Origin: Flavitalea plasmicola
GTDB taxonomy: Bacteria > Bacteroidota > Bacteroidia > Chitinophagales > Chitinophagaceae
NCBI RefSeq assembly: GCF_030546645.1
Contig: NZ_JAUOTO010000006.1
Span: 62,001-126,000 of the forward strand
Reading direction: 5' to 3'
DNA length: 64,000 nucleotides
The notes under the pieces were generated by a model. The model was not told where the DNA came from, did no database searches, and saw only the letters and a list, made by a program, of their open reading frames with translations. Shown here piece after piece: positions 1 through 10,512 of the stretch. The position numbers and the translations under genes are program-made. The stretch's first letter is position 1. The number at the start of each line of letters is the position of its first letter.

Positions 1-2934
1 CTCCTGACTGATTAGTTGCAAAGTGTCTGCCGGAGCACCGTTATTCGCGCCTGTTGCCCGCTTGCCCTGGTATTGGAAGGGGCCAATATAGGTAGTGACT
101 GTTTGTGCGCTACCGGCGCTGTCGACTGTGGTCTTTTTTATCTTATTGCCTGCCGCATCATAGATGTAAGTGATCGTCCCCTTTGTGCCTGTTGCGCTTC
201 GCACCTTGACTTGCCAGGGGAGATTAAGATGATTGTAGATAATCCCATCGGTCGTCTGGCTGCCAATGTCCTTGTTGAGGTCCCTGGTCATGTTGCCGTT
301 GATGTCATATACATAGTCGATGGCCGTATTGGTTTTTCCTGTATTATAGGGACTGAGCGACGAAGTGCGGAAGTCGCCCATCGTGGTCTGTGCGTCGTTC
401 CGGCCGTCGATGACGTTCCTCAGTTTGTTGCTGTTGGCATAATACGTGTAGCTCAGGGAATCTATCGGATGGCTACCCCCCAGTTGCCATCCAGACTGCA
501 GCATTGCTTTTATGTTGCCGTTTTCATCGTAGGCGGTGTTGGGGTCGGTGCCGTTGCCCATGATGGTACTGAAGTCGATGCCCGCCGTTTTGTCCCAGGC
601 GCTGCCGCTGTACTGGTTAAAGTCGCCATACATCAAACGGCTGGCCGCATCATAGCCAAAGCCATATGCCCGCTGTTGCCCGTCTCCCTTGCTGCGCCAT
701 TTTGTACCCGCAATATTGCCATTAAGCTGATTAGATCCAAACCCCCAGTCGTAGCTCAGCTCCATCCCAAACCAGCGATTGTTGCCGCCGTGACTATTGT
801 CGTTGTTCGAGTAGTCCTTATTGATCCCCTTTAGCCAGCCACGGATATTGTAGGTGTAGTCCTGTGTCTCCAGGAAACTGCCATCCGTGGGTCGTTGCCC
901 CAGGTGCTTTTGTTTCAGCCGTCCCATCTGGTCGTAGTCGTTTCGGGCGATCAGCCTTTTGGTAGAGTCGGTCTCGTTGATGATTTTGTACACTTCCAGC
1001 AGCCTTCCCGCGTGGTCGTAATTGAGGTTGGTCTTGATACGCGTGTTGTTGTTGGTTAGGGCGGCCGGGTTTTGATGATGATAGAAACTTGAAATTATTT
1101 GTCCCGTAAAATTATAGCGGTTGGTAACCTTATCTGTTGCACCCCTGTAATTGTCAGTCTGGGTCTGGATAACCCGGGCGCGATCATCGTAAAAATTTGC
1201 GGTAGCCAGCCATTGCCCTTGGGTGAGATCATTAGGGTCTTCGATCACCCGGACTTTTGTGGCCGTCACCAGGCCGATGGTCTGGACGGCTGCCTGATCG
1301 CTCGTGGAAGGAAGCAGCTCTGCGTGCTGGTTGGTGCCAGCGTCTAAAAAGGAATTATAGAAGGGAGTAAAATGCTTGTCCGGAGTATAGCTGTAGTCAT
1401 CATAAAAAGTCATCGTCAGGGCAATGAAATTTGCGTTTGTGGGCAAGGGATTATCCAGGACTGGCAGCGTGTTGCTAAAAGCATTGCCGGTGGTGGTGCC
1501 CGTGACGATCTCAGCCGTAAAGTCCACGGTAGTCGGCGTTTCAAAGCCATTATCCAGGGTGATGGAGTTCAGCGCCCGCCAATCACCAGTGGCTGCGGGA
1601 TCCACCAGATTGACGTCTTGGGCGAGGGAAAAAGGGGTCGTTCCATTGACGGTCACCGTACCGCTGGTGCCAGTGCCTGTATGGGTAGTGACGTACTGCT
1701 GCAACTGGCTTGGGTTCCCGCTATAAGTGATCATGCCGGTGGTTGTGACGCGGTTCAATGCATCGTACATTGTCGTCATCCATTGATTCCTTGCCCTCAT
1801 ATTGCCATCCTGGCTGAAGACCTGGCGGTCTCTTTGATCATAGATCATATATACCCAGGCTGCACCGGGAACTTTTTTTGCGGTCATTCGCTGGCGCTGG
1901 TCGTATTCATACCGGTAACAAAGCTCGCTGATCGTCGTTGTATCCGCGCTCAGGTTCCAGCTATTGCCGTAGGCGATGGTCACGGCCTTGGGAGAGAGCA
2001 CAAACCGTAATTGATTCAGGTCATCATATACATAATAAGTGCTGAGCCAGCTGTTGTACCCGGTGTAGTCTGTCGGCACAGTGTTCACCTGTACCTTCCT
2101 CAGCACTACCAGCCCTTGCTTATCCTTATACTCCACCACGGCATGCCCTTGCTCATCGACTGATACATTCTTGTATAACTGTCCGGTGGGATAATATCCG
2201 GAAGAGGTGGGGATATTCCTGGTGATATCGTTGCTTGCGTGGGTCAATGTATCGTTGGTGATATTCCAGATCACTACGCTGTCCGCAGCAGTATTGACCA
2301 GGTATTGCTGTGACACACCTTTGTCACTTCCAGCCCAGCTGTTGCCAGGCGCCATACTTTTCAATGGCCTGTTGAGTGGGGACGACTCGTACTGGGCTTG
2401 GGAATAAAACACTTGCTCCCCTGTATAGGCCGGCTGCTCCGAAGGATAGACATTCTGGTAAAACCCTTTTTGCGCGTTGAACGGGTCCTGTTTGAAGCCG
2501 CCATCGCTGCTGTTGGCGTCTGTCTGTACATAAGGAAGGTATTTATAACTCTCCCGGCCAAAGGCATCGTAGATGACAGGCGTCACAACATCACCGGGAC
2601 TGCCTCCCGGCGTTGCCTGTCTGTTGACAGTCTGCACCGGCCGGCCCAATCCATCAAAATAGGCGGTCGTTTCTTTTACGTCGAAGTAAGCGGCGGCGGC
2701 AAAGGATGCAGTATCCGTAATCCTTCCCATGGCAACCCTTTCCTTTACATAATTGATTTTGGGAGACTGCCCGCCGATCATATAGCCCGCGGGGGTAGTA
2801 GCTACCGTTCCGGAAGGTGCGGGTACCTGTGTGGCCGTGGTAGGCTTATTGGAAGGAGGCGCCTGCGCCTCAGCAGTAAATGATATTCCTGTCAGCCAGA
2901 TGATGATCCCTAATTTAGAATATTGCTTACACAT
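1..2934 (-). CDS. DUF6443/RHS-repeat secreted protein, C-terminus beyond window
   Basis: The frame is open for 978 codons from the ATG at 2934 to the window edge, so the C-terminal part is missing. It begins with a signal peptide ending in AEAQ. A region near residues 50-150 has the look of the DUF6443 domain that heads Bacteroidota RHS proteins (YFDGLGRPVQTV, then VTPVIYDAFGRESYKYLPY). Many YD-type repeats follow, for example YEYDQRQRMTAKK, MYDALNRVTTTG, NYDHAGRLLEVYK, YDQMGRLKQKHLG and YDINGNMTRDLNKD. RHS/YD repeats form a shell that in other bacteria encloses a C-terminal toxin or effector. That end is not visible here, so toxin activity is unknown. It is the last visible gene of a leftward four-gene operon, 23 bp after the tail-fibre-like gene. 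Confidence 0.85.
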   Translation of the reverse strand, partial: MCKQYSKLGIIIWLTGISFTAEAQAPPSNKPTTATQVPAPSGTVATTPAGYMIGGQSPKINYVKERVAMGRITDTASFAAAAYFDVKETTAYFDGLGRPVQTVNRQATPGGSPGDVVTPVIYDAFGRESYKYLPYVQTDANSSDGGFKQDPFNAQKGFYQNVYPSEQPAYTGEQVFYSQAQYESSPLNRPLKSMAPGNSWAGSDKGVSQQYLVNTAADSVVIWNITNDTLTHASNDITRNIPTSSGYYPTGQLYKNVSVDEQGHAVVEYKDKQGLVVLRKVQVNTVPTDYTGYNSWLSTYYVYDDLNQLRFVLSPKAVTIAYGNSWNLSADTTTISELCYRYEYDQRQRMTAKKVPGAAWVYMIYDQRDRQVFSQDGNMRARNQWMTTMYDALNRVTTTGMITYSGNPSQLQQYVTTHTGTGTSGTVTVNGTTPFSLAQDVNLVDPAATGDWRALNSITLDNGFETPTTVDFTAEIVTGTTTGNAFSNTLPVLDNPLPTNANFIALTMTFYDDYSYTPDKHFTPFYNSFLDAGTNQHAELLPSTSDQAAVQTIGLVTATKVRVIEDPNDLTQGQWLATANFYDDRARVIQTQTDNYRGATDKVTNRYNFTGQIISSFYHHQNPAALTNNNTRIKTNLNYDHAGRLLEVYKIINETDSTKRLIARNDYDQMGRLKQKHLGQRPTDGSFLETQDYTYNIRGWLKGINKDYSNNDNSHGGNNRWFGMELSYDWGFGSNQLNGNIAGTKWRSKGDGQQRAYGFGYDAASRLMYGDFNQYSGSAWDKTAGIDFSTIMGNGTDPNTAYDENGNIKAMLQSGWQLGGSHPIDSLSYTYYANSNKLRNVIDGRNDAQTTMGDFRTSSLSPYNTGKTNTAIDYVYDINGNMTRDLNKDIGSQTTDGIIYNHLNLPWQVKVRSATGTKGTITYIYDAAGNKIKKTTVDSAGSAQTVTTYIGPFQYQGKRATGANNGAPADTLQLISQE

Positions 2935-2957
2935 ACGTCAAAGTAGTTGGTAATAGC

Positions 2958-4574
2958 CTATTTTTTAGACCGGATGAGTTTTTCAAGGGCATCGATCCGC
3001 TGCTGTAAGGTCTGCGCTTGTTGCTGTTGCCTTTCCAGCTGCTTGTTGGCTTCGATCAAATAAAGGGTTAGCTCTTCTACTTTTTTCAACAAGGCCGCTT
3101 GCTGGGCAGCAACATCGATGCCATCCCGTTGCGCTTCCGCTGCGGGGATGATGTCCGGCAGGTGCTTATGCATGCGGAGATACTGTTCCAGTTCGGCCAG
3201 GCCTGGGAGGGCATATCCCTTCTCAAACACGTAGTCCGGCCAGGTACCCGCTGTCTTCACCTTCACTTTCGTAAAGATAGCCGTGCCGTTGACCGCCAAT
3301 TTGTAGCCTTGCGTATTGCTGGTGCCGATGCCGATGTTATCTGTAGAATCGTATAACGTCCCTGTGCCGCTGACATATTTCCAGCGACCGGATAAGTTTG
3401 TCCGGTAACGCAGATTGCCGAAGGAGTCGGTGACCAGCGTTCTTTCTAGGGTGCTGTCACTGGTCAGCCCTGCCAGCCGGACAGTGCCTGTGGTGTGCAG
3501 TTGGGCAGATGGGGTTTTGGTGCCGATGCCTACGTTTCCGGCGGGGGTGATCCTCATGTGCTCGATGTTCTTTGTCCGCATTGCCAGCGCGTTGCTATCC
3601 ACCGTTCCCACGAAAAAAGTGTCTGCATTGGTGGCGATATTGCCGGTGGTCGACCAGAAATCATTCAGCGACTCCACCTGCGCAGTGATGGAGGAAGTCG
3701 CGGCGTTGCCCGAGCCGTCGATTGCACGCGCTTTCAAGGTGTAGGTGCCGGGATTGGAAGCTACCCATACCATGCTGTAAGGTGCGCTGGAGTCGTCGCC
3801 TATCTTCACTGAATCCCGGTAGAATTCCACATGACTGATGGTGCCGCCGGTTTCCGATGCATCGGCGGAGATGGTGATATTGGCGTCCTCCGGCAGTGTG
3901 ATGTTAGGCGAAGGGCTGGTGAGGCTCACCACAGGGGTGGGAATCGCGGTATAGCCACGGGTGATCTGCAGGCCGCTGATGCCGGCTACATTAGTAGTAG
4001 ACACCGTATTGACATAGACCTTGATCTGGCCGCTGGAATTAGGGGCAATATTATGGAAGACAGCTCCATTGGCAGTGTTATAGCGAAGATTCACATCAGC
4101 ATAGCCGTAAACGGTCGCTCCCGCGACAGTATAACGCGTCGGGTCCATGCTAAAATACTGGTCACCCCAGCTGCCTGTCATCGACACGGTATATACACTG
4201 TCTACATTCAGTCCACTGATGATCAATTGGGGAATGGCAGCATTGTAGCTTGCCAGCGAGGCATCATATTGGAACCAGTGATTGGCCATGACGCCAGCAG
4301 GGAAAAAGGTGCCGTTTGTCATGCCCCCTCCATTATACGCTGCCACATTATTGTACCCGGCCCAGTTAGCAGTGGATACAGAGCTGATGGTTATGCTGGT
4401 AGCAGCGTCAGTCGCTGAACGAACCGCGATGGAAGGATCCCCCGACACGTTGGTCCATCCGGAGATGGAGACGGCCGCTGCGGTGAAATTGAAGCTGGAG
4501 GTCTGGGCTTGCAGGTATTTCCCGCAGATGCTGACCAGGAGGAAGATCGCAATTATTTTTTTGATGTATTGCAT
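2958..4574 (-). CDS. Secreted Ig-like/tail-fibre-like protein with C-terminal coiled coil
   Basis: The ATG at 4574 gives 538 residues and a clear signal peptide (MQYIKKIIAIFLLVSICGKYLQAQ); an upstream in-frame extension lacks one and would overlap the preceding gene. After a beta-rich N-terminal half there is an Ig-like domain around residues 205-295 (VEFYRDSVKIGDDSSAPYS, then GTYTLKARAIDGSGN). The last ~150 residues contain NVGIGT and GYKLAVNGTAIFTKVKV, then HLPDI and a coiled coil (KKVEELTLYLIEANKQLE). This C-terminal module is widespread in Bacteroidota and resembles phage tail-fibre ends, so trimerisation is likely. The gene sits between two RHS-repeat genes, which suggests a structural or display partner. 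Its actual role is unknown. Confidence 0.82.
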   Translation of the reverse strand: MQYIKKIIAIFLLVSICGKYLQAQTSSFNFTAAAVSISGWTNVSGDPSIAVRSATDAATSITISSVSTANWAGYNNVAAYNGGGMTNGTFFPAGVMANHWFQYDASLASYNAAIPQLIISGLNVDSVYTVSMTGSWGDQYFSMDPTRYTVAGATVYGYADVNLRYNTANGAVFHNIAPNSSGQIKVYVNTVSTTNVAGISGLQITRGYTAIPTPVVSLTSPSPNITLPEDANITISADASETGGTISHVEFYRDSVKIGDDSSAPYSMVWVASNPGTYTLKARAIDGSGNAATSSITAQVESLNDFWSTTGNIATNADTFFVGTVDSNALAMRTKNIEHMRITPAGNVGIGTKTPSAQLHTTGTVRLAGLTSDSTLERTLVTDSFGNLRYRTNLSGRWKYVSGTGTLYDSTDNIGIGTSNTQGYKLAVNGTAIFTKVKVKTAGTWPDYVFEKGYALPGLAELEQYLRMHKHLPDIIPAAEAQRDGIDVAAQQAALLKKVEELTLYLIEANKQLERQQQQAQTLQQRIDALEKLIRSKK

Positions 4575-4599
4575 ATAGATGGGATGATGGAGTGAATGG

Positions 4600-7500
4600 T
4601 TAAGGGTTGGTTTGGGTGATGCCATTGATGGTGATGGTCCAGCTTTTTGACAACAACAATTGCACGGCCGTATAGCTGTAGTTGCTTCTGGTCCCTCCGC
4701 CTGCGTCCAGGATGATGGTACCATTGGTTACGCTCTGCCCTGCGCCGGTAGCTACCTGGATCAAAATATTATCAATGACATTGGTGTCCAGCGGTATCAG
4801 GGGGCTATTACTGTCGTCCAGATGATTTTGCGTGGTCGCTATGATCTTAAGGAAATTTAGATGCCTGAGCCCGGAAAGGTCCTCATGACTCCAGTGATCC
4901 TCGTTGATTTGCAGAAATTCCAGTTCGGCGAAATAAGTGTTCCAGTCGCTTTTCAGGCGGCTAAGCTTAAAAGTAGTATCCCTATAGCCTGTCCTGTAGT
5001 AGGACAATGCGGTCGAGATCTTTTTGAGCCCGGGGTTGTATTGCATAAAGTCCTGCGCATAAGACATATTCACATTTGGATGAAGCTGATCTCCATTGAC
5101 AAGATTGAAATACGTCACAGAGTGGATACTTGACCAGTTGCTGATAGCTGCAACGGTATTCATGGTGCTATCCGCGTAACAACTACTCCCAAAGATGGTC
5201 AGACTTTGAGGCACATTGCCGCGCAGGTTCTTCAGGGCGAGCATACTGGATGCAGGATTCGTAGCATTGTCAAGATGGCAAGTACTGGCACTATCACTGT
5301 GATAGAATGTCACTGTCTTCAATGTCGAATTCGGATATGTATGAATATAATAAGGAATACTCGCCGCGTATTCACCGCTGGCAATGACGGAAGTAGTGGT
5401 ATTAGGAGGGAGCGTAGGAGCCACATCGGTGGCGTTACCGGGCAATCGCATGCCTGTTCCGTCACCAAAGTCAACATAAGCCCCGTTGGGATTGCGTACC
5501 CCGTCAAACTTGTTACTTGCGATATCTACCTTATAATAGCGGCAGCCCGTCACGCCTGCCGGCAAGGTCATACCGCTGTTCAAGGTCATATTGAAATGCA
5601 AAGGATCGCCGCCTGCGGAGAGTGTGCCGATCCTGGCATTGGCAGTGTCGGCGTTCCACAGTGTTACAAAGCGGGAGGGGGTGGATGCTGTGTCCAGCAA
5701 CTTGCCATGGACATTGAAGACCCCTACCGGGTAGCCAATGGTGTTGGTTCCTGAAAGGGTCTGCATGGTGACGATGTAGCAATTACTGCCACATCCGGAA
5801 GACGCCTGGTATTGGTACTCGAAAGTCTTGATAATATTCTGATCCTGGTCGCGGATGCGATTTAGCCTGCCAAATCCATCGTACTCATAATATTTGGTTT
5901 TGCCTCGCGGGTCCGTCTCGCTGGTAATACCAACAAGGGGTTTATAGGTATAGGTGCTTATCAGTGCTTTTGCTCCCGAAAGTCCCGTTCGTATTTTATT
6001 TATTTCAGTACGCATCTGCTGATCTGTCGTCGCAGGGTTGTCCAGTATTGCCTGGTTGATGAAACCTCCGACTGTCGTACTATTGCTGCCTGTTATTTTG
6101 GCTACAGGGTACTGGTTGTTGTACCCCCAGAGATACGTGCTGACAATGCCGGACTGATCCTTGACTTCCAGGAGATTCCCTTTGCTGTCATATTTAGTGG
6201 CTTCTATATTTGTACTGCTATAGTGCGCGTCTTTGCCGGTCCCGTTAAACATGGTGAAAGAACTCAATGGGGAACTTATTTCCAGTTTGTATTGTTTGTC
6301 CATCAAATACATGGTATCGGAGTTAAAGATCACCTGCTTATAAGTATTAAGCACGCTGCCGGTAATATTCGTATCCAGGTAAGCAATGGTCTCCACCGGG
6401 TAGTTCAGCATATTTCGCCGGGTCATGGAGTCGTATATTGGTGATGAAATATCGAAGGGATACCGGTAAACATTTTTCTTATCTATCCCCTTGCTGGTAC
6501 GGAAAGTTGTTGTAGAAGGCAGTTTATATTGATTGTAGGAATAGCTGGAATATTGTTGAACAGCATTATTGGTCAACTGATCAAATGCTGTATCCGTGGA
6601 ACTAGATATTTTGCATGTGCTGAAATATTGGTTGACGAACATGTATAAGTCATCGGCATGTATGTTGTTATCCGGAGAGGTTACATAATTCTTGCGACCG
6701 TAAACGCCATGGCTAACTGCCGAAGGAGTAAAAAAGGTGTAAGTATTTACCACTTTTTTCAGCATTTTTCCAGCCTGGTCGTACGTAGCTGATTCAACAA
6801 GTTTACCCCGTTCATAACCTCTATTCCCTTTCTGACCGACTGCAATATAACCATCGCCGAAACCGCCGGGTACGTCATCGGGATGGGTATCAAAATTGGT
6901 GTACTTATTGGTGACAAAATCCAAAATATTCCCGTTTTTATCTTTTGTTATTTCCGTCACCTCGGAATATCCCAGCGGGCTGCCTTCCGTCATCGCAACA
7001 GGACCCTGGGGAGCTCCGAATCTCATCGGGCCCCTGGTAATACCACCAGGAAAGACTACAAAATTCGGTCGGTTACCTAATATCCCGCTGGATAATGCGG
7101 GATTATAAGAAGGTTTAGCATAGTCCTTGCTATAGATATACTCGTGGATAATATCTATGGCTGAATCTGAGCTTTTATGATAGATTTTTTTTATTCTCAG
7201 GCCGGGCCCCTGCTCTTTAGCGATAGAATTCGACCTAAGGCGTTTGCCGGTGATATAGTAGGTCACATTATCGGCTGTATTCAAAGGAATATTGAGAAAA
7301 TCTTGTAAAGCAGGGATATCATAATGACCGGGAGGCAAAGTCACAGTCCTTACAATGTCCATGCCTGAGATCGTGGCATACATAGGCGCCGTTAGTTCAA
7401 AAAACTGTACAACCTCACCGTTGCCGTTGGGATCTCCAAACTTGTATAGGATCCAGTGCGTATCAAATGCATCCCATTTCCATGTTACGGGAAAATAGAA

Positions 7501-8976
7501 CGCGCCTGAATCCAGCGAATAGTCATAAAAAAAGGAATAATCATTAGGCTCATATTCAAACAACACACTGCCGCCGGTGGGATATTTAATTTCGGTAAGT
7601 ATACCTGCGCCGACAGTATTCGGATTGGGCTCTCTGTTCGGAGTATAATAGAATGGCATGTTGGGCTCTGGCCAGATATCCTTGGGAATACTGGTCGAGT
7701 CCTGGTTATTATTATAATACCCCCAAAGGTCCACTTGGGCCGACTGATAGGGCGGCAACTTTACTTCATTATAAACAAATTGATGCGATGGAAGGCTTCC
7801 GCTAACACCTTTTTCAGTTAATGACAATAGCGTCAGTCTTTTATTCCTTGCGGTGTCGTATGTAAATGCGAAGCTTTTTTCCCGCGCTGCAGCAGCTTTA
7901 TTGTAAACCACAACAGAGTCTAGCCGCTTCCAATTGCCCAGATCAATACTTCCGTTTTTCAATTCATTGGTAGTGGACGTATAGAAATCCAGTCGGGTGG
8001 ATGTGCTTTCTATGCTTTGTAAGTAAGCATGAAAGGTAGCCGTTCTGGATATCCGTGCCCCAATCCCGTCCCAGGGATCATAATCGCCGTTGGAAAGGGG
8101 AGATATTTGATATGCGTAATTTTGAGTATTCCCGGAAGGCGTTCTGTTTTGCACTTTGGAAGTATACGTATAATTCACCGTCTCCCCATTGGGGTAAATG
8201 ATCTGTGCAAGGTACCAGGCGGTTGCATAGCCGCTGCCCACAAGTTGATTATTCACTACATTGCAGGATGTTTCGATCAACTCTCTTGCATATCCAAACC
8301 TGTATCTGGTGCCATCGTTTTTCGTAACAGTAAACCCTACAAATGGATGAATTGTGCCGCCTTCCAGTACATCTAATATTCTGGGGTAGTCATAGGCATT
8401 AATTCTTTCAATCTCAATTTTAATGCTGGGGTCGTCCATCACATGAAAATTTCCGGTATTGTCGATCATAAATTTTCCACTGAGTCCGTCAGCATTGACA
8501 TAAAACTCATCAGGGCACCCATCAGCCAGGGTACAGAGATCATTCCAGCACCCCATACCTACACCACCCTGGCTAAAGCTATAAGGGAGATTTATACTGG
8601 TAGCACTGGAGTATGAATAATAATACCCGACAGCGTCTGTTTCATCAGGTATAAAATTCATGATCCTTGTCACAACACCTCCTGCATTTAATGTCCAGTT
8701 ATTTCCCACCCATCCGGGATGCGCATCAGGTTGTATGCCGCCTGTATTATAACTCAGCGATATAAGAGGCATTTTTTTATCATTGCCGGTATTGACAGGA
8801 ATATTGACCGATGCTTTTCCCGTATGCATACTGACTGGCAAATTACCCACCAATCCCAGGCTGGTCGCTTCAGGGCTGGGGAATTGAACCATTAGAGCAT
8901 TTGAATTATTCTGGGCATAGAGCTTCATCCCTAAAAGCATAAACCCAATTAGGAAGAGTGTTTTGTTTCTTATCAT
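4600..8976 (-). CDS. Large secreted RHS/YD-repeat protein with leucine-repeat-like C-terminus
   Basis: This 1458-residue protein starts with a signal peptide (MIRNKTLFLIGFMLLGMKLYAQ). The first ~300 residues resemble the N-terminal region of Bacteroidota wall-associated RHS proteins (PVSMHTGKASVNIPV, LSYNTGGIQPD, GWVGNNWTLNAGGVVTR). YD repeats follow, for example YDSKGNLLEVKDQSGIVSTY and YYEYDGFGRLNRIRDQDQ, the latter near residue 1095. The final ~250 residues are different: short LRR-like strands (LKNLRGNVPQSLTIFG, then LSGLRHLNFLKIIATT) give the look of leucine-rich repeats. The stop lies 25 bp before the next gene of the operon. No toxin motif is visible. An RHS scaffold joined to LRR-like binding repeats suggests surface recognition or adhesion, but this is inference. 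Confidence 0.82.
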   Translation of the reverse strand: MIRNKTLFLIGFMLLGMKLYAQNNSNALMVQFPSPEATSLGLVGNLPVSMHTGKASVNIPVNTGNDKKMPLISLSYNTGGIQPDAHPGWVGNNWTLNAGGVVTRIMNFIPDETDAVGYYYSYSSATSINLPYSFSQGGVGMGCWNDLCTLADGCPDEFYVNADGLSGKFMIDNTGNFHVMDDPSIKIEIERINAYDYPRILDVLEGGTIHPFVGFTVTKNDGTRYRFGYARELIETSCNVVNNQLVGSGYATAWYLAQIIYPNGETVNYTYTSKVQNRTPSGNTQNYAYQISPLSNGDYDPWDGIGARISRTATFHAYLQSIESTSTRLDFYTSTTNELKNGSIDLGNWKRLDSVVVYNKAAAAREKSFAFTYDTARNKRLTLLSLTEKGVSGSLPSHQFVYNEVKLPPYQSAQVDLWGYYNNNQDSTSIPKDIWPEPNMPFYYTPNREPNPNTVGAGILTEIKYPTGGSVLFEYEPNDYSFFYDYSLDSGAFYFPVTWKWDAFDTHWILYKFGDPNGNGEVVQFFELTAPMYATISGMDIVRTVTLPPGHYDIPALQDFLNIPLNTADNVTYYITGKRLRSNSIAKEQGPGLRIKKIYHKSSDSAIDIIHEYIYSKDYAKPSYNPALSSGILGNRPNFVVFPGGITRGPMRFGAPQGPVAMTEGSPLGYSEVTEITKDKNGNILDFVTNKYTNFDTHPDDVPGGFGDGYIAVGQKGNRGYERGKLVESATYDQAGKMLKKVVNTYTFFTPSAVSHGVYGRKNYVTSPDNNIHADDLYMFVNQYFSTCKISSSTDTAFDQLTNNAVQQYSSYSYNQYKLPSTTTFRTSKGIDKKNVYRYPFDISSPIYDSMTRRNMLNYPVETIAYLDTNITGSVLNTYKQVIFNSDTMYLMDKQYKLEISSPLSSFTMFNGTGKDAHYSSTNIEATKYDSKGNLLEVKDQSGIVSTYLWGYNNQYPVAKITGSNSTTVGGFINQAILDNPATTDQQMRTEINKIRTGLSGAKALISTYTYKPLVGITSETDPRGKTKYYEYDGFGRLNRIRDQDQNIIKTFEYQYQASSGCGSNCYIVTMQTLSGTNTIGYPVGVFNVHGKLLDTASTPSRFVTLWNADTANARIGTLSAGGDPLHFNMTLNSGMTLPAGVTGCRYYKVDIASNKFDGVRNPNGAYVDFGDGTGMRLPGNATDVAPTLPPNTTTSVIASGEYAASIPYYIHTYPNSTLKTVTFYHSDSASTCHLDNATNPASSMLALKNLRGNVPQSLTIFGSSCYADSTMNTVAAISNWSSIHSVTYFNLVNGDQLHPNVNMSYAQDFMQYNPGLKKISTALSYYRTGYRDTTFKLSRLKSDWNTYFAELEFLQINEDHWSHEDLSGLRHLNFLKIIATTQNHLDDSNSPLIPLDTNVIDNILIQVATGAGQSVTNGTIILDAGGGTRSNYSYTAVQLLLSKSWTITINGITQTNP

Positions 8977-8994
8977 TGATGTTTACAATATATT

Positions 8995-10455
8995 TTATAA
9001 AACATAAGCTAATCTAAACACCACTGCCTGTGTCCTCGGCACCTGCTGATAGCTGAGAAAATCCCAAAGCAGCTGCACCTTTGTCTTCTTAAATACCCTG
9101 CTCTTCATCGATATGGCCTTGCTGATCCCAATGAGGCCGCTTTTTTTCCAATCATCCCACTGATGCAACTGCTGGTAGGCGGCAAATGGTTTGTTGTAGT
9201 TATACTCAAATCCGCCTGTTGCCGAAAGGCTCCCCTTCAGCTTGATCTCCACATATGATCTGAGGCCCACCCCCTGGCTGGAAAAAGCAATATGCTGGAT
9301 CCCATTGCCCCAGCCCAGCTTGTAGCTGGCGCCCAATCCGACAATACTGCGGTCGCTGAGCTTGTAGCCCGCCGACAGCCCGAAGTCCGATACCGTTGGG
9401 AAATAGTAATTATTCCGTGTGGTCTGAAAATTTGTTCCATACTCCAATCGCTTCCAGAAAGTCTTTGTCTTTTGATGATTGGGCTGGAAGTCCGGTACAT
9501 CCACGTCACTGCTGCCGCCACCCAGTTTTGTCAATTTATCTTTATAGGTGCTTAGTTGGGATTGTGCGGATTGGATATTGGATTGGATAGAGGCAAGCCC
9601 CCCGGCCCCTGCTGCCGATACTTGCTGTTGTATAAGCCCTGCTATCTGGTCGCGGGTCTGCAATCCAGCCAGACTGGCCGGATTGCTATAATTTCCGGGC
9701 AAATTGAATAACCCTGCCAGTTGGGAATTCTGTTTCATGAAGGTCTGAAAGGACGGCAGCTTGTTCAGCAGGGCCAGCGCCTGCTTTGTTAACTTGTCAG
9801 GGTCGTTCAGCATTTCCTTATACTGGCGTACCTGCTGGGAATAATAATAAACATCCTGGTTCATGCCCTGGTAGTCCTTGCCCAGTAGACCAGAGAGATT
9901 GCTATGTTGTTGAACGTATTGGGAGATCTGCTGCTTCCGCTGACGAACAAATTCTTTGATCTGGTCAGCGTCCTGCATTTTAGCCTCCAGTATCTGTAGT
10001 TGCTTAAGAGAGCCAGCAGCGCTATTATTTTTCAGGAATTTCAGCATTCCCTGCAGTGAATCCGCATAAGCCTGATATTCCCCACTGATATGCAAGCTCC
10101 TGCCCCCTGTATCACTGACCAGCTTTCGGGACAGTACATCATACTGATCGATCGACCCTGCAAATAATGCCTTTGCGGCTACGGAATCTTTTTTACATAA
10201 TTTCTCATACATGCGCCGTTCACGCTTGCGCATGTGTTCCAGGTATTTTTTTGATTGACGTGTAAGTTGATCGTCCATGCCGGCGATCTTGTGCTCCATC
10301 CGGCTGAAGAATCGGGAAGGAAAATTTGTGATAGCAGTTGCCCTGTCAGGATTATCCTGCGCACGACAGCAATAAGATATACTCATGAGCAGCAATAGGA
10401 TTGCGCTCCGGGGTCCTTGCATGAGAAGCCGGTTTAGGGATGTTACGCAGGGCAT
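8995..10455 (-). CDS. Hypothetical exported protein: coiled coil plus predicted C-terminal barrel
   Basis: I do not recognise a named family. An N-terminal hydrophobic stretch (SAILLLLMSISYCCRAQ) is a signal peptide. The start at 10455 is used here; a second ATG at 10422 would also keep the signal. Residues ~40-330 are charged, Gln/Lys-rich and helical, with long coiled-coil-like stretches (LTRQSKKYLEHMRKRERRMYEK). The last ~150 residues alternate aromatic and polar residues in short strands (FGLSAGYKLSDRSIVGLGASY, then VFRLAYVL ending in a hydrophobic residue), as in outer-membrane beta-barrels. It is first in the leftward operon, 18 bp ahead of the RHS/LRR gene. It could anchor or export the RHS proteins, but nothing in the sequence proves that. 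Confidence 0.7.
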   Translation of the reverse strand: MPCVTSLNRLLMQGPRSAILLLLMSISYCCRAQDNPDRATAITNFPSRFFSRMEHKIAGMDDQLTRQSKKYLEHMRKRERRMYEKLCKKDSVAAKALFAGSIDQYDVLSRKLVSDTGGRSLHISGEYQAYADSLQGMLKFLKNNSAAGSLKQLQILEAKMQDADQIKEFVRQRKQQISQYVQQHSNLSGLLGKDYQGMNQDVYYYSQQVRQYKEMLNDPDKLTKQALALLNKLPSFQTFMKQNSQLAGLFNLPGNYSNPASLAGLQTRDQIAGLIQQQVSAAGAGGLASIQSNIQSAQSQLSTYKDKLTKLGGGSSDVDVPDFQPNHQKTKTFWKRLEYGTNFQTTRNNYYFPTVSDFGLSAGYKLSDRSIVGLGASYKLGWGNGIQHIAFSSQGVGLRSYVEIKLKGSLSATGGFEYNYNKPFAAYQQLHQWDDWKKSGLIGISKAISMKSRVFKKTKVQLLWDFLSYQQVPRTQAVVFRLAYVL

Positions 10456-10512
10456 TACCCATACGTCTAAGGGGTTACTATTGACTAACTAACCAGAGGA
10501 GGTTGAAATAGG

